Shown: positions 11,417 to 21,966, numbered from the stretch's first letter. The stretch: 64,000 nucleotides of DNA from Clusia tigrina (GCA_920105625.2 OV050031.1:213583194-213647193), one strand, 5' to 3'. The notes: generated from the sequence alone by a model not told the origin. Made by a program: numbers and translations.

Positions 11417-12846
11417 AATGAACATCCGAAAATTCATTTTCTTGTGAGCTATCTTCCTGTCCAAAATATTGCTCGAGGTATGCTGTCAAGTCTTCGTCAG
11501 GTTCATTTTCCTGTTGGGGTTCTGTACTATTGTCCGTTACTTCGTCGGGAAAATTTTCATTTTCGTTATTAGTTTCAATATGGTTTACTCTTTGAAATTT
11601 AGCTGGCTGGTGTATTTGTGACGACTGTGGTGGAGGTCTTGCTCCTGAAAACCTATTGTTGTTTGGAGCTGGTCTATTCATATAGTTGACCATTTTTTAT
11701 CTTATGGATGGGTCTATCTCCATTGGAACTGGAGGTTTCTGTTGGGTTGGTCTATGTGGTGGCTGAAAATTATGTCTTGTCGGGTATGAAAACTGACTTT
11801 GAGGCATTTGGTGACTATAGTACCTAGTGGCGTTCATATTGTTTGATTGTGGATTGAATCTTTGAACGAATTGTGGTATTTGTGGGCGCATATTGTTTTG
11901 TGTGGTATAGTTGGGTCTCGGAAAGTTTGGCATTTGAGGATAGTATGCTAATTGTGGAAAAAAATGTTGGTTGTGGTTTTGGTTATTTTGTTTGCGTTGA
12001 GGAATAGAGGGTATTTTACTATTGTTATTTGCATATTGCGTCCTAAATTGCTGATTGTCTAATTTAAGGCATAAATGTAAGGCTTCGTTCAAATCTGATG
12101 GTTCTCTTATTCCTAAAAGTCTTGGCAAGTCGCCTCTGAGGCCCCTTACAAAGGTGTCCAAGGCCTTGTTGCGGTAATTTTTTGTTAATAAATGTATGGC
12201 TTCCTCGGTTTCTTCCATACATGCAATTTTATTTAAGATCAAAGAAAGGTGGGCGTAGACTTCTTTGTAGAAGTCCTGTACCGAACTATTACCCTGTGTC
12301 ATAGATGACATTTGATATTCTAATGTTCCTAAATCCCTTTTGTCCGCATAGTGTGTTGTGAGACATTTAATTATACAATCCCAATTTAGTGGGGTATTGT
12401 AGGATTCTAATGCAATGTCTGCATTTCCGGTAATTTTATTACGAACCACATTGAGAATTCCGAAGTACTTAGGAGTTCCCCTAAGGGTTTCATAAATTTT
12501 AAGGACTCTCAACACTTTTTTTCCATGATCCAAATTCTGTTGGATTTCCGGAAAAATCTCTAAGACATTTGACTATATCTGGAATTTTGTCAAGACCGGT
12601 TAAGTCTTCATGTTCCGCGTCTATTCCCTGATCGACTAAAATTTGTTCCCTGTGCCTGGTTTGTTGTTGCTGCACATAAGCTCTACGGACTATATTAGCG
12701 ATCTGTGCTTCAATTTCTAGGGTTATGACTAAAGGCATTGGTGGAACAGGCTGTTGTTGTCCAGCATTTTGATTTGCTAACGCTTGTGCTGCTGCAGCTT
12801 GGGCGTTAAGAAGTGGGGGTCTTAATAGATTGTTTGGATTAGACAT
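11406..12846 (-). pseudogene. gag: Errantivirus gag, broken twice
   Basis: Structural polyprotein. It starts at the ATG at 12846 with a Gln/Ala-rich N-terminus. A conserved matrix/capsid-like region (KIYETLRGTPKYFG, then LESYNTPLNW) lies in a second frame from about 12520 to 12000, followed by an Asn/Gln/Pro-rich tail and an acidic C-terminus. The first break is near 12505-12530, where the N-terminal frame ends at 12499 and the homologous capsid frame begins, explained by loss of two bases in a short GA repeat. The second is an in-frame TAA at 11697-11699; the frame then continues another 96 codons to the natural stop at 11406. No CCHC zinc knuckle is visible, as in gypsy and 17.6. Pol follows by -1 frameshift. 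Confidence 0.88.
11412..11418 (-). promoter_or_regulatory. -1 ribosomal frameshift heptamer T TTT TTA
   Basis: On the minus strand the gag codons read CAT TTT TTA GAA TAA, giving the X XXY YYZ heptamer exactly in the zero frame, with the gag stop codon two codons later. Slipping back one base enters the long protease/RT frame directly. This is the same heptamer used by HIV-1. A downstream stimulatory structure was not modelled. Confidence 0.85.
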
Positions 12847-13036
12847 TTTGATTATTTAGGCGTTGTCGTAAATTATATAAAAAATGTCTCCGTTCTCTGG
12901 TCAAAAGTATTTTTCGTCTAGCTATGGTCCTGTTTTTGTCGTATTCTACTCCCGAATCACCTGAAGAAGTTATCCAGTCCAAAAATTCTGTACTCGAACC
13001 GTATGTCTCGTAGTCACTATTTTCTCCGTCAGTCAT
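12839..13036 (-). CDS. Small ORF overlapping the gag start
   Basis: 65 codons beginning with ATG at 13036. The first half is acidic (DGENSDYETYG, SGDSGVEYD) and the second strongly basic (RTIARRKILL, RERRHFLYNLRQR). It ends inside ATGTCTAA, so its TAA overlaps the gag ATG region by eight bases in another frame, an arrangement that allows termination-reinitiation. It could be a real accessory or leader peptide, the original N-terminus of gag shifted out of frame, or chance. I do not recognise a named product. Confidence 0.45.
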   Translation of the reverse strand: MTDGENSDYETYGSSTEFLDWITSSGDSGVEYDKNRTIARRKILLTRERRHFLYNLRQRLNNQNV

Positions 13037-13039
13037 TAA

Positions 13040-14070
13040 TGTCAGAATTTTGAAATTTGTTTAACACTTAAGTTTGCCTTTTACAAAAAAAATTTTTTAA
13101 TTTATTTGGAGAAATTACACAATTTTAAAAAAATTACGAAAAACGAATTTAATTTATAAAAAAACGAAAAATGTTTTGTAAACTTTTAATGCTTTTAAAG
13201 TATTTACAAAATGTTGCTTTGCTGTAAAAAAATTTAAAAAAAAAAAAAAATTTAATTTTGTGCAAAAAGTTTAATTTTTTTCAAAAAACTAATTTTTAAA
13301 TTTTTTGTTTCAAGAAGTTAATTTTACTTCAATTTAATTTTTTATTTTTTGTATGAAATTTTTTGTAAAAATATTTAATATTTTGCAATTTAATTTTTTG
13401 CTTTAATTTATTTAATGCATTTTTGGGATAAAAAAAAAAAAATAGAATTTTTTCAAATAAATAATTAAATTTTTGCCAAAACAATTTTTTCTGATAAATT
13501 TTTTGTTAAAACTAACAGTTAAAAATTATAAAAATTTTAAAAAATTTATTTTTATAGTATGTTTTCTAATTTAAGTTGTTCAAATAAATTGTTTATAATA
13601 TTTGTTTCTTTAAACTAAAATACTACGGTATTTAACTTACATAACTATTAAAGTTTTCTGCATCTTGCGGAAAAAAATCTGCTTGCTGTTGATGAAAAGT
13701 TTTACTGATGGAAAGCGTGTTGAGTTGTTGTTGGTTCTGCTGTCTTCACAATATATTTCCTCTTGTGCGTGGCAATCACAAAAAGGTAAGGTTCGCACAA
13801 TGATGTTGTTATTATTTAAATGTTTAAATTTGTAAAAAAATAGTTTTTCTCAGTTTTAAAAAAAAATTTTTATTTTATTTTTTTCTTTAAATATTTAAAT
13901 TTGTATTAAAAAAAAAAAATTTTAAATTTATAATTATGTCCTTAAATATTGTATAACCCGCGCCGACGTCCCGGAATTTGTCCTTTTTAATAGAGTCTAT
14001 TTACTAAGGTTCCGCACTACGTTCCAATTACGCGTGTACCTTGTTCCTACAGGATTTCAGTACTTGTTCT
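13040..14070 (-). other. Errantivirus AT-rich untranslated leader
   Basis: About 1 kb of extremely A/T-biased sequence with many poly-A and poly-T runs between the primer-site repeats and the first ORF. No frame is kept. It corresponds to the long 5' leader of errantiviruses and would hold packaging and env splice-donor signals, which I could not pinpoint. Confidence 0.7.
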
Positions 14071-14245
14071 ATGCTCCACTTTAGGGCATTTATTTTATTT
14101 AATGCTTTTTTAGGGCGTTTAATTTAATGTTCTTGCACTACTTTAGGGCACTTTTATTTTGCACTACTTTAGGGCACTTTTTATTTTGCACTACTTTAGG
14201 GCACTTTTGTAGATTCGATCGATGGTACTGTGACACTACTTAAGG
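14071..14245. repeat. Leader tandem repeats, candidate insulator-like array
   Basis: Three near-perfect copies of GCACTACTTTAGGGCACTTT start at 14135, 14161 and 14188 (period 26-27 bp). Degenerate copies lie at about 14075, 14103 and 14231. They lie between the 5' LTR and gag, the position where gypsy carries its Su(Hw) insulator. The TTGCACTACTTT core resembles, but does not match, the TGCATA-centred Su(Hw) site. Insulator activity is inference from position. Confidence 0.6.
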
Positions 14246-14258
14246 GCCAGACCATTTA

Positions 14259-14272
14259 CACGTTGGGCGCCA
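14259..14272 (-). promoter_or_regulatory. Primer binding site (tRNA-Lys type)
   Basis: The minus strand reads TGGCGCCCAACGTG next to the 5' LTR, complementary to the 3' end of fly tRNA-Lys including the CCA-adjacent bases. Gypsy and relatives also use tRNA-Lys. The match covers 14 bases and then diverges. Confidence 0.88.
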
Positions 14273-14704
14273 GTTAATGAAATGCACGTTTTGAAGTGTG
14301 AATTATTAATGAATCTCTTTATTGGTTATTACGCTTTTTTATAGTATTTTTGTCATTACATAAATTTGCTTAATACTAAAATTATTTGGAAACAAGTGCA
14401 AAAAGGAAAAGTTAAAATTAAAGGTAAATGGCATAGACATAGCGTCAGCACCTTTGGGGTATGAGAATAAATGTTCTAAATGGTAAAGCTTGGCTTGTGT
14501 GGGCATTTCCTGGTTTCGTGGAAATACACCAAAAGTAAATGAAATAACACACTTGCATGTGCACTGAGTTGGGGCATAGCTACTGTGGGAAATGCAATGT
14601 AAGCTTTGCGAAGATATTTCGAAATGTTAAAATAACATTTCCTGAATTCTGAGAAATATTCAGTAGCTGTAGAAAAATAAATTTAAATATTTGGAATGTT
14701 AACT
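14272..14704 (-). repeat. Errantivirus 5' LTR
   Basis: 433 bp, apparently identical to the 3' LTR. It would hold the promoter of the genomic RNA. No canonical TATA box was confidently located, which is usual for gypsy-group LTRs that rely on initiator elements. Confidence 0.95.
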
Positions 14705-14708
14705 TATA
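14705..14708. repeat. Errantivirus target-site duplication (right)
   Basis: TATA follows the TTAACT end of the right LTR and pairs with 6350-6353. Confidence 0.9.
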
Positions 14709-14910
14709 TCATGCAGAATTCCACCAAGGGGAGCATTTATTCAGGGACTTTGAGGATTGGGTCATTTTCGATCATTTTAAGTATGTTCATGTGACCTGTT
14801 AGGTTCCTACTCTTGAGTTTAATGAAGTAGGTTATGCTCAGAGCCTGAAAATATGCCTCTCTTTTGAAGGCTAAGCTTAGTTAGGAGGTATTCCTAATGT
14901 CATCTGTAGG
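14709..14910 (-). mobile_element. LINE relic, upstream half of the element split by the errantivirus
   Basis: The minus strand carries a degraded frame with REAYFQALSI and NLTGHMNILK, matching the linker between reverse transcriptase and RNase H in I/R1-group LINEs (the LRGHxRI-like motif). Orientation and domain order fit the RNase H remnants at 5866-6349 across the retroviral insertion. Stops and small indels show age. Confidence 0.45.
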
Positions 14911-14929
14911 TGCCATCGTTCGGCATGTC

Positions 14930-15310
14930 TTCATTTTCAGACGAACTTATCAAATGATATTTGAAAGATCGACAGATCTGCCTCTTCAGTTTGTTTAGTT
15001 TATTATATTTATAATATATTATTTTATTTTATTAATAATAATATCATTTATACAACCATTTTTTTAAAGCATATTTGAAAGACCGACAAATCTGCAGACC
15101 TGCCTCTTCAGATTGTTTAGTTTATTATATCATTTACAACGATCTTTTCAAAGCATACTTGAAAGACCGACAGATCTGCCTCGGTTTCTTTATTTTAATA
15201 TGTTTATAATATATTTATTATAGTTATAATATACTGTTTTATTTACAAATATAATTTTCACGCGATCTCTTCAAATTTTATTGCAAAGACCGACAGATCT
15301 GCCCGCAGCT
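14930..15310. repeat. Tandem repeat, unit about 90-120 bp, four copies
   Basis: The phrase GAAAGACCGACAGATCTGCC recurs near 14963, 15075, 15162 and 15285, each followed by an AT-rich spacer of variable length with a TTGTTTAGTTTATTATA-like run. Confidence 0.85.
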
Positions 15311-17160
15311 TGTTTGTTTATTTTATTTTTGATATGAAATAAATTGAGATTTAACCTCAAACTGTCGAGAATAATTTCGCATGACTCAGTGCCTCCAATC
15401 CCAAAGCCGGCACACACAATCGAATGACACACATTTTGCTCAGTGTGTGCAAATTGTGCACTTCGGAACTATTAAAAGCGAATCTGTGTTTATGAAATTC
15501 CCAAAGTGAAACAAAATCAGAATATAAAGGAAACTTTTCTATAACGATACTCGAATTTGTGTGTGACATTTGCTTCATAAATTAAATGTCTCGTTTCTGT
15601 TTGCTTTGCTTTTATTTGATATATTTTTGTTTATTTCTTGCAACATGTTGCACCTCTCGCCCCTCTGATCCTCTGGTTGACGTTTCGCTTTCAACAGTGA
15701 GCGTGCCAAATTCTGCACAAAAATGGCACAACAAAAATTAACATCAAAATTAGACAAGCTTGCGTGGGTGTGTCCTGTCGGTGGCGGTGCCGTGCCGTGT
15801 TGCATTTTCAACTGTGTTTGTGGATTTTATTCGCCTTTAAGTTTTTTATTATTATTATTGTGATTTTTATATCCTTCGAATGGGCGGCAGTTAATGTTAA
15901 TGTGTAAAATGTTTATTGTGAATGCACTAACAGATTAAACGGTAGCTCTCTGACCAACACAATATATGAATGTGTTGCTGATAAATGACTGCCTCCACAG
16001 AAGTCGCAGACAACTGGCAGAAACAATTACGAGCGCTGCTCTTGAACTGGTAAGACTCGTTGCCATTGTGACCAAACCACGCACACTTTACGCATTCCAA
16101 ATAAAAATTGGCGTAAAATGGCAAAAAAAAAACTCGGCACATTCTCTCAGATGGTAGAAGACGAGGCTAATTTTTACGGTTAATGCATGTGGCGGGCAGT
16201 TAAATGACTCGTATGTAAACACGTTGCTTGCCGCTGTGATTTGTGGAAAGAGAATTTCAGTTTCAACCACGCTTAAGTGAGGTGCTGCGATGCCTCCAAT
16301 GAATTTGTAGATACTCTCGTATAACAGAATTCCGAAACAAAAAGCAATAATTGCGGGAATTTATGTCAGTGACTGCAACAGATTTAACTGCGCCTGCCAC
16401 CGCCTGGCGAAGATTTTCGCAACAAGTTGCTGTGGCATCTATTTTTCTCTCCTTTCATTCTATGCTAAAATTAATTTGCTGTAAAAACGTTGCAAACTCA
16501 TAAATTATTATTAAGCTGTAGAGCTGTAGACAGAGCTGTAGAGAGAGGGACACACAGGGGCACTCACACTCGACCAGATTTGTGAAACAATGTAGAGAAG
16601 TGTTATAATTCGAAAGAAGCCGTGGTTGTTGTTGTTGTTGCTTATGGCGTTGAAAGCTACTTATATTGCCAACTACGTGTGCCATGCCCGGGCCTACCAA
16701 CTGCAGCACTTGTAAACATGTTTCCAAATAAAATGACACTCCATTTTTAGCCAGTTGTTGTCCGTCTGTGGTCTCCAATCTGTGGTCTGTCATCATCAGC
16801 AACATTAATCAATTTCTCAATTTCAGCTTTTTAGCATTATTTAAGAACTGTGTCCATTACGGAGTGTCCGTTACTTTTCCTCCCAAGTCGATTATGATTA
16901 TTATTTCACCTGCATTTATTTGCTTGTGTCGTCGCCATGCAGGAAGGTGTGCAACCCAGTGTTGCCACAAAGGAGAAATGGAATCCGCTGCAGCTCTGTC
17001 TAAAATTACCCCGGTATGGAGGAACCGGTGTGGCGACCATCGACTGAATTGGAAACTGTTGTATTAGTAAAAGTATATTAGAAACGTGGAAATGGTGCGG
17101 CCACACAAGAGCAACTTTCACGCTACACCATCTCAGAGAATACTCAACATATTCATTGTT
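15311..17160. other. Unique non-coding island
   Basis: About 1.85 kb of high-complexity sequence without transposon similarity. It includes a (GTT)n stretch near 16625. Frames up to about 115 codons occur on both strands but are overlapping, inconsistent and lack recognisable domains. It is a candidate for conserved non-coding sequence of the neighbouring gene; no motif proves this. Confidence 0.4.
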
Positions 17161-17460
17161 ATTGACTGTTATTATGTTAATGATATCATTTGGGAAATAG
17201 AAACAAAATCGGAGGAATAACTGTTTCGTTATAATGTTCAGGATATCAGTTGGGAAATAGAAACAAAACCAGAGGAATATGTTTTTCGTTATAATGTTCA
17301 GGATATCATTTGGAAAATAGAAACAAAAGCGGAGGAATAAGTTCTAAGTTATAATGCTCATGATATCATTTGGAAAATAGAAACACCAACGGAGGAACCA
17401 TTTAATTGGGAAATAGAAACAAAAGAGGAAGAACCATTTAATTGGCAATAGAGGAGGAAA
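17161..17460. repeat. Tandem repeat, unit 60 bp, about five copies
   Basis: A 60-bp unit (GATATCATTTGGGAAATAGA and AACAAAAGCGGAGGAATAA-like halves) repeats with almost exact 60-bp spacing. The last copy is shortened to about 35 bp. Confidence 0.92.
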
Positions 17461-17599
17461 AGGAATACTCTGATATAGTTAGGGCATTGGTGACTATCTG
17501 AGACATTTGTCCCGGGGATCGAATGGTTTCATAAGTGATGATTGTACAACTCGTCAAGCAACCAGTTCATGTTTGTAAGTGATAAAAAGCTTATTTTAG

Positions 17600-18410
17600 A
17601 GATGTCCCATCCCTTGTTTGAATAACTTAGGATTGGATCTGGTGCCGCGCACGCATTTTTGCACAACGTTTCGTTACGTTATTTTTCCTTTTATTATCCA
17701 AAATCCTTGCCCTGACACTGACAGCAAACCTTGTGGGCCACAATGCAAATTATTCTCATGCATCATGACGAGAATCATTCTGGAAATAAGGTCGTTGTAT
17801 GGCAGCAACATGGCATGTTTTGCGTCATAGCTCAAGTTAGATGCTTCTAGACATCCTCCAACCCTTACGATGCCTTGGTCATCAATAAACGGTGACAAAT
17901 TGCTGATATCACTACTGTTATTGACAGTTGACTGACGCTCTAAACTTTTTATGTCATCATAAAAGGCTCTTCTTTGGATACCCTTGACAGTCAATGTCAA
18001 TGACGCTTCCATGTCTTCGGTTGTTTGGTGATATTGTTTGTTGGAACTTTTGCTTGGAACCTTGCTTCTTATTGGTTTCACATAACGGATGACATACGCT
18101 ACAATTCTTGTACAATTGCAGGCGTCGAAATGAGTTCTTGTGATCGATTTCTTCCCAGAAGATAGGTATTGACTCTTTAGAAGTTAGTGTTAGAGCTGCA
18201 TTCATCTGCCGCCTGAGTTCCAAAGCTCATTGTTCTCGCGGAGGTTGAAGTGCCCAAATTGTCATAGATCCGTGCAGGAACTTAGGTCCATATAGCCAGA
18301 AACAGGTTGTCTCCCAATTTAGCTGGAGTTACGTCTCTTGATACCAGGTCGGCGGGATTATCCTGGGACGGCACGTGACGCCATTGTTGTGGATTAGTTG
18401 CTGGCTCAAG
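17600..18410 (-). mobile_element. BEL/Pao retrotransposon pol fragment
   Basis: Minus-strand frames give an RNase H-end block with VPSQDNPADLVSRD (about 18310-18390), a linker with RRLQLYKNC and VKPIRSK-like text, then the integrase zinc-binding region: GIVRVGGCLEASNLSYDAKH, then MMHENNLHCGPQGLLS and GFWIIKGK (17680-17900). The order and wording are those of BEL/Pao elements. Frames change at least twice, and no LTR, reverse transcriptase or integrase core was found, so it is a decayed fragment. Confidence 0.85.
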
Positions 18411-18489
18411 CCCTGATTTCAAGTTCATTACAACCATCAATTGAAACACTCTCATGTGAGCCTTATGCTAATTCAAGTGAGTCTAATGC

Positions 18490-18680
18490 TGATTCAAGTG
18501 ATGCAAGCATTAAAAATATGTTGCCAAGGATGTTCTCTGCTCTTCGGCAGATGCATGCATATTAAAAAAGAAAGTTTCTTCAAACAATATATAGAAGATT
18601 ATGATGCCTTTATCTCTAGAGGGATTAAAGCCATCAAAAGTGCCATAACATCATTCCCCTGCCTTCAATACACTTGACCT
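18490..18680 (+). repeat. Dispersed 190-bp sequence, copy 2
   Basis: Matches 3700-3915 (minus) including the CTGCTCTTCGGCAGATGCA core, which can fold as a CTGC/GCAG stem around TCTTCG. It is preceded by a short duplicated phrase (TGAGCCTTATGCTAATTCAA and its near-copy). The family is unknown. Confidence 0.6.
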
Positions 18681-19200
18681 TCTAATGAACTGCGAAGCCT
18701 TAGCTCGCAGTATGAAGAAATATCTGGGGCATTACTAGTGCAGAGACATTAGAGCAATGAACCCCAACTCAGTACTAAGCTTTCTTAGAACTGTTGGACT
18801 AATAGAGGACCTTTAATAGGTAAATGCAAAAGGAGTACAATAGATCAAATTGGTCGAAGTACATTTTCCCTCTTTATTTCATTCATTCATTCATAGGCGG
18901 GTAGGGAACAGGGAAGTGCTTACTATGCTTAATTGCTTTGGTGGTGGCGTTCTTGGTAGTCCACTTGCCAGTTATAACATGGTAATTACAAGTTAAGGCC
19001 CTGGATCTTAAGTGTTAAGAGTCTTCAAACCCAATAGTAAAATATTCTTGAAACCATCCGCTGGCAAATTCCCCACTGTATTCATTCAGGAGATCCTCCA
19101 TTCGTTGCTTTCTTGTCTGCCAAACGCAGTATGGGAATCACTGGAGCGCAACAGGTAATCTTCACGAGTGCAGGAATGCCGCAGCGGTTATGTACACCAC
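18681..19200. other. Unique sequence, nothing recognised
   Basis: No supported coding or repeat structure. Confidence 0.45.
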
Positions 19201-19202
19201 TG

Positions 19203-19224
19203 TTGATATTGTTGTTGTATTGTC

Positions 19225-19258
<34 letters not shown>

Positions 19259-19282
19259 ATTGTTTTGTTGTTGTTGTTGATA
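19203..19282. repeat. (TTG)n microsatellite
   Basis: About 80 bp of TTG repeats with two TATTGTCTTG-like interruptions. The poly-Asn/Gln frames on the minus strand come from the repeat. Confidence 0.9.
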
Positions 19283-20260
19283 CGAGCATGTTACAATTTA
19301 TAATTGCACTGGGTCTAAACACGTTGTAGAGTGCTCTCAGATTGCGTGCTGTGGTGCTGTGCTGCGGTGTTGCGGTGTTGCGTTGTGTTTGCACTCCTTT
19401 TGTTGCTCAAACATGTTATCAACACCAATTTGGGTTAATTTGTAATTGGCTGCGAGGCGAAGAATGTGTGACAGTTTTTCCAACATTTGTTTACACAGCT
19501 TTTTTGTATTTTCTTTTTTGCAACCATTATTTTCTTAATGATTATTGTTGTTCTACAAACACTCGTATCAGCATATTTTGTTCGCACCACTTTACGCAAT
19601 AAATCAAGCGTAAAATAATTTATTGCGGATTAGAAGTACTCCAACATTAGTTTTACCACATTAAGTCAGTGGAGTTACTGGGGGCTCCACAAACAATTAT
19701 TCAACTTGTGCGGTGAAGGCATTCATTTCATTTTAATTTGTAGTACTATTTTAAAGAAATGTAAATATATATGTATAAAATTCGTTCCTATTTCAAAAAC
19801 AAATAAAATAGTTTTGATCTATACCAAGATCATATTAGCTTGAAATTCATTTAAGAATTTCATTAGATTTGCCTCATAGAATAGTGGCGTTTTTTCATAA
19901 TACCTTATCTTCCAAAAGTACCCGGAATTTGTCTCATTGAATAGTGGGGTTTTCTTCATACCTTAAAAAGTACCAAAATTCCCCGGAATTTGTCAATTGT
20001 GATATTGTCCAAATTTGTTCTAGGTTGGTACATCTGTCAGGTGTTTGCGTGTCTACTTTGATCAGAATCTGTTCAATAGTGTGTACGTAATAGCTTTGTA
20101 AGCAAGTCATTGTTTGGTGTATTCTCCCAATTTCGCTCTGTCGAATTTAGTAGAGCAAAAAGAGTGCATTAATTGATGAGTTATGGTATCATCCAAGAGA
20201 TTTTGGGAATGTTCCTCTTTAGTTTATTTCAAAAGCAGGTTTTGGATCATCATTTGAGGT
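19283..20260. other. Unique sequence with short local repeats
   Basis: Mostly unique. Near 19860-20000 a phrase like CTCATAGAATAGTGGCGTTTT followed by CCCGGAATTTGTC recurs two to three times. No gene was recognised. Confidence 0.45.
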
Positions 20261-20261
20261 T

Positions 20262-20575
20262 TCAGCTCCCGTAATAGGCTGTCTGAAATTTTGTGGTTCT
20301 AACAAGCTATCACGTGCGGAAGCGTTGAAAATGTTAACGGTAGCCTAAAAGGAATCAACAATGGCGAAAACACTAGCATGCCAGTGGTAGAAAGAGTTTA
20401 AAGTGGACCGAGCCGAACTATGGTTGATGATTTGCCTCGTTCCGGTCGTCCATCCACCTGTGTGACTGACGAAAACATCGAAAAAGTTTAGAGAATTGTA
20501 CTCGAAGATCGTTGTGTGAGCATCGGGGAGATAGCAGGCAATATTGGAGTTTTCGTCATAGAATAATGGGTTCGA
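20262..20575 (+). mobile_element. Mariner transposase N-terminal relic
   Basis: Plus-strand translation shows the mariner DNA-binding linker: DDLPRSGRPSTCVTDENIEK followed after a stop by RIVLEDRCVSIGEIA, preceded by a degraded NNGENTSMPVVERV segment. At least two in-frame stops and a missing catalytic domain mark it as an old fragment. It is a different subfamily from the mariner at 21967-23229. Confidence 0.65.
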
Positions 20576-20759
20576 ATTCTGTCCACGGCATGAGATCGAT
20601 ATAATTCTTTTTATATGGGTTTGATGCGAGTCGATATCTCTTCGAGTATAAAAAATAAATATGAAGCACGACAACGTCTGCTAAATCAGTCTGCTTCGGA
20701 CTTTATCTAGGAAAGTGAATGTAATGTATTATATAAGGCATTCTTAAAGAAGGAACAGC

Positions 20760-21370
20760 ACAATCCGTTCATATAAAATGTAATATTGTAAACAAATAAA
20801 GAAATTTCAAAATTTCTACATAAGATACCAAATAACTTATTATATAAGATCTTGAGAGACCTTTTGACCTTACCCATAGAAGCGAGTGGAATGTGTGATA
20901 TGCCTTTATATAAAATTCCATATCCAAAAACAAATTCAGAAAAGAAGCTCGTGTGGACAAGACTACTTGACTTTCATGATTACTAAATAAGGTACAATAT
21001 AACTTATTATATAAGATCTCCCTTCAGGCCTTACCGATAGAAGCGAAGGGAATGTATGATATGCCTTTATTTAAAATTCCCTACTGTAACAAATAAATAA
21101 AAAAAGCTCTTGTGGACACGACTACCTGGCTTTCAAGGTTACTAACTAAGCTACAAACTAACTTATTCTATAAGATATTTCGGCACCTTACCAATAGAAG
21201 CGAGTGGAATGCATGAAATAAGGTATTCCAAACGAATTGAGACCCCAACCATGTTTTTGTAACATTCAGAATAAAGAAAACAAATGAGAGTGGAACAGCT
21301 TCTTGCCTTTCATGATAGCGGAAAAACTTGTATATCAGATCTTTCAATGCTTGACTTTTTCCTACTGGGT
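20760..21370. repeat. Tandem repeat, unit about 160-170 bp, 3.5 copies
   Basis: The phrase CTTATTATATAAGATCT followed by CCTTACCxATAGAAGCGA and GGAATGTATGATATGCCTTTAT recurs near 20835, 21003 and 21160; GACTACTTGACTTTCATGATTACTAA-like text links the units. Confidence 0.85.
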
Positions 21371-21966
21371 ACATATGCGTGCCTTACTAGAACAGAACCA
21401 AAACAATACAAAAACATAAATACAAAGAATTGAATATAAACATTTTGTTTTATGGAAATTCAAGCAACGTTAAATAATTCTTGCATTATTATTATCGTAT
21501 ATACTCGAAATCGAAGCAAATTTGTGGGTCTATAAATTTATATTTGTTTATAAGGTTTCTCGCAAATCTTCTCAGATGTTTATGTATACATGTGTATATA
21601 TATGCATGGATATATTTTATATTATATATATTGTATATATATATAATTTTTTTAATTTCTTTGTTGTTATTGTTTATATATGCAATTGTTTATAAACGTG
21701 TATTGAAGGCAACCATGTTGAACTTTAAATTCTTAGATAAAAATTTATTTAATATTTTGTTTTTGGACTTCATTCAGTTGAAAATTCTGAGCATATCTTG
21801 CCGTAAAAATTGTAGCAAAGCATATTAGGAGGTGTGACTAAATTGTTAGGTGCATAAAACGAACTAATATTATGTATAAATAATCGGTTCCTTGGTCTTC
21901 ACTACTGAAGACCAAAGTTCGAGTTGCTCTCTGGGTGTATTTGCTAAATATAATATGATTTACTTA
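21371..21966. other. Unique AT-rich sequence
   Basis: No supported gene. A plus-strand frame of 115 codons at 21481 is rich in Ile, Tyr and Phe, lacks homology and lies in AT-rich DNA, so it is not called. Confidence 0.5.

Larger units (their letters stand above)
6354..14704 (-). mobile_element. Errantivirus (gypsy-group endogenous retrovirus), 8351 bp
   Basis: A complete element on the minus strand. In element order it has the 5' LTR (14272-14704), primer site, a 1.2-kb AT-rich leader with short tandem repeats, a small ORF, gag, pol in the -1 frame, env, polypurine tract and 3' LTR (6354-6786). The LTR ends form a perfect 6-bp inverted repeat (AGTTAA/TTAACT), and TATA duplications flank the element. 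The gene order, the tRNA-Lys primer, the lack of a CCHC knuckle in gag and an F-type env place it with insect errantiviruses such as gypsy, 17.6, Zam and Ceratitis yoyo. Two breaks in gag and one in pol make this copy unable to supply its own replication proteins as read, while the apparently identical LTRs indicate very recent insertion. Sequencing error in homopolymers is an alternative for at least one break. Confidence 0.97.
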
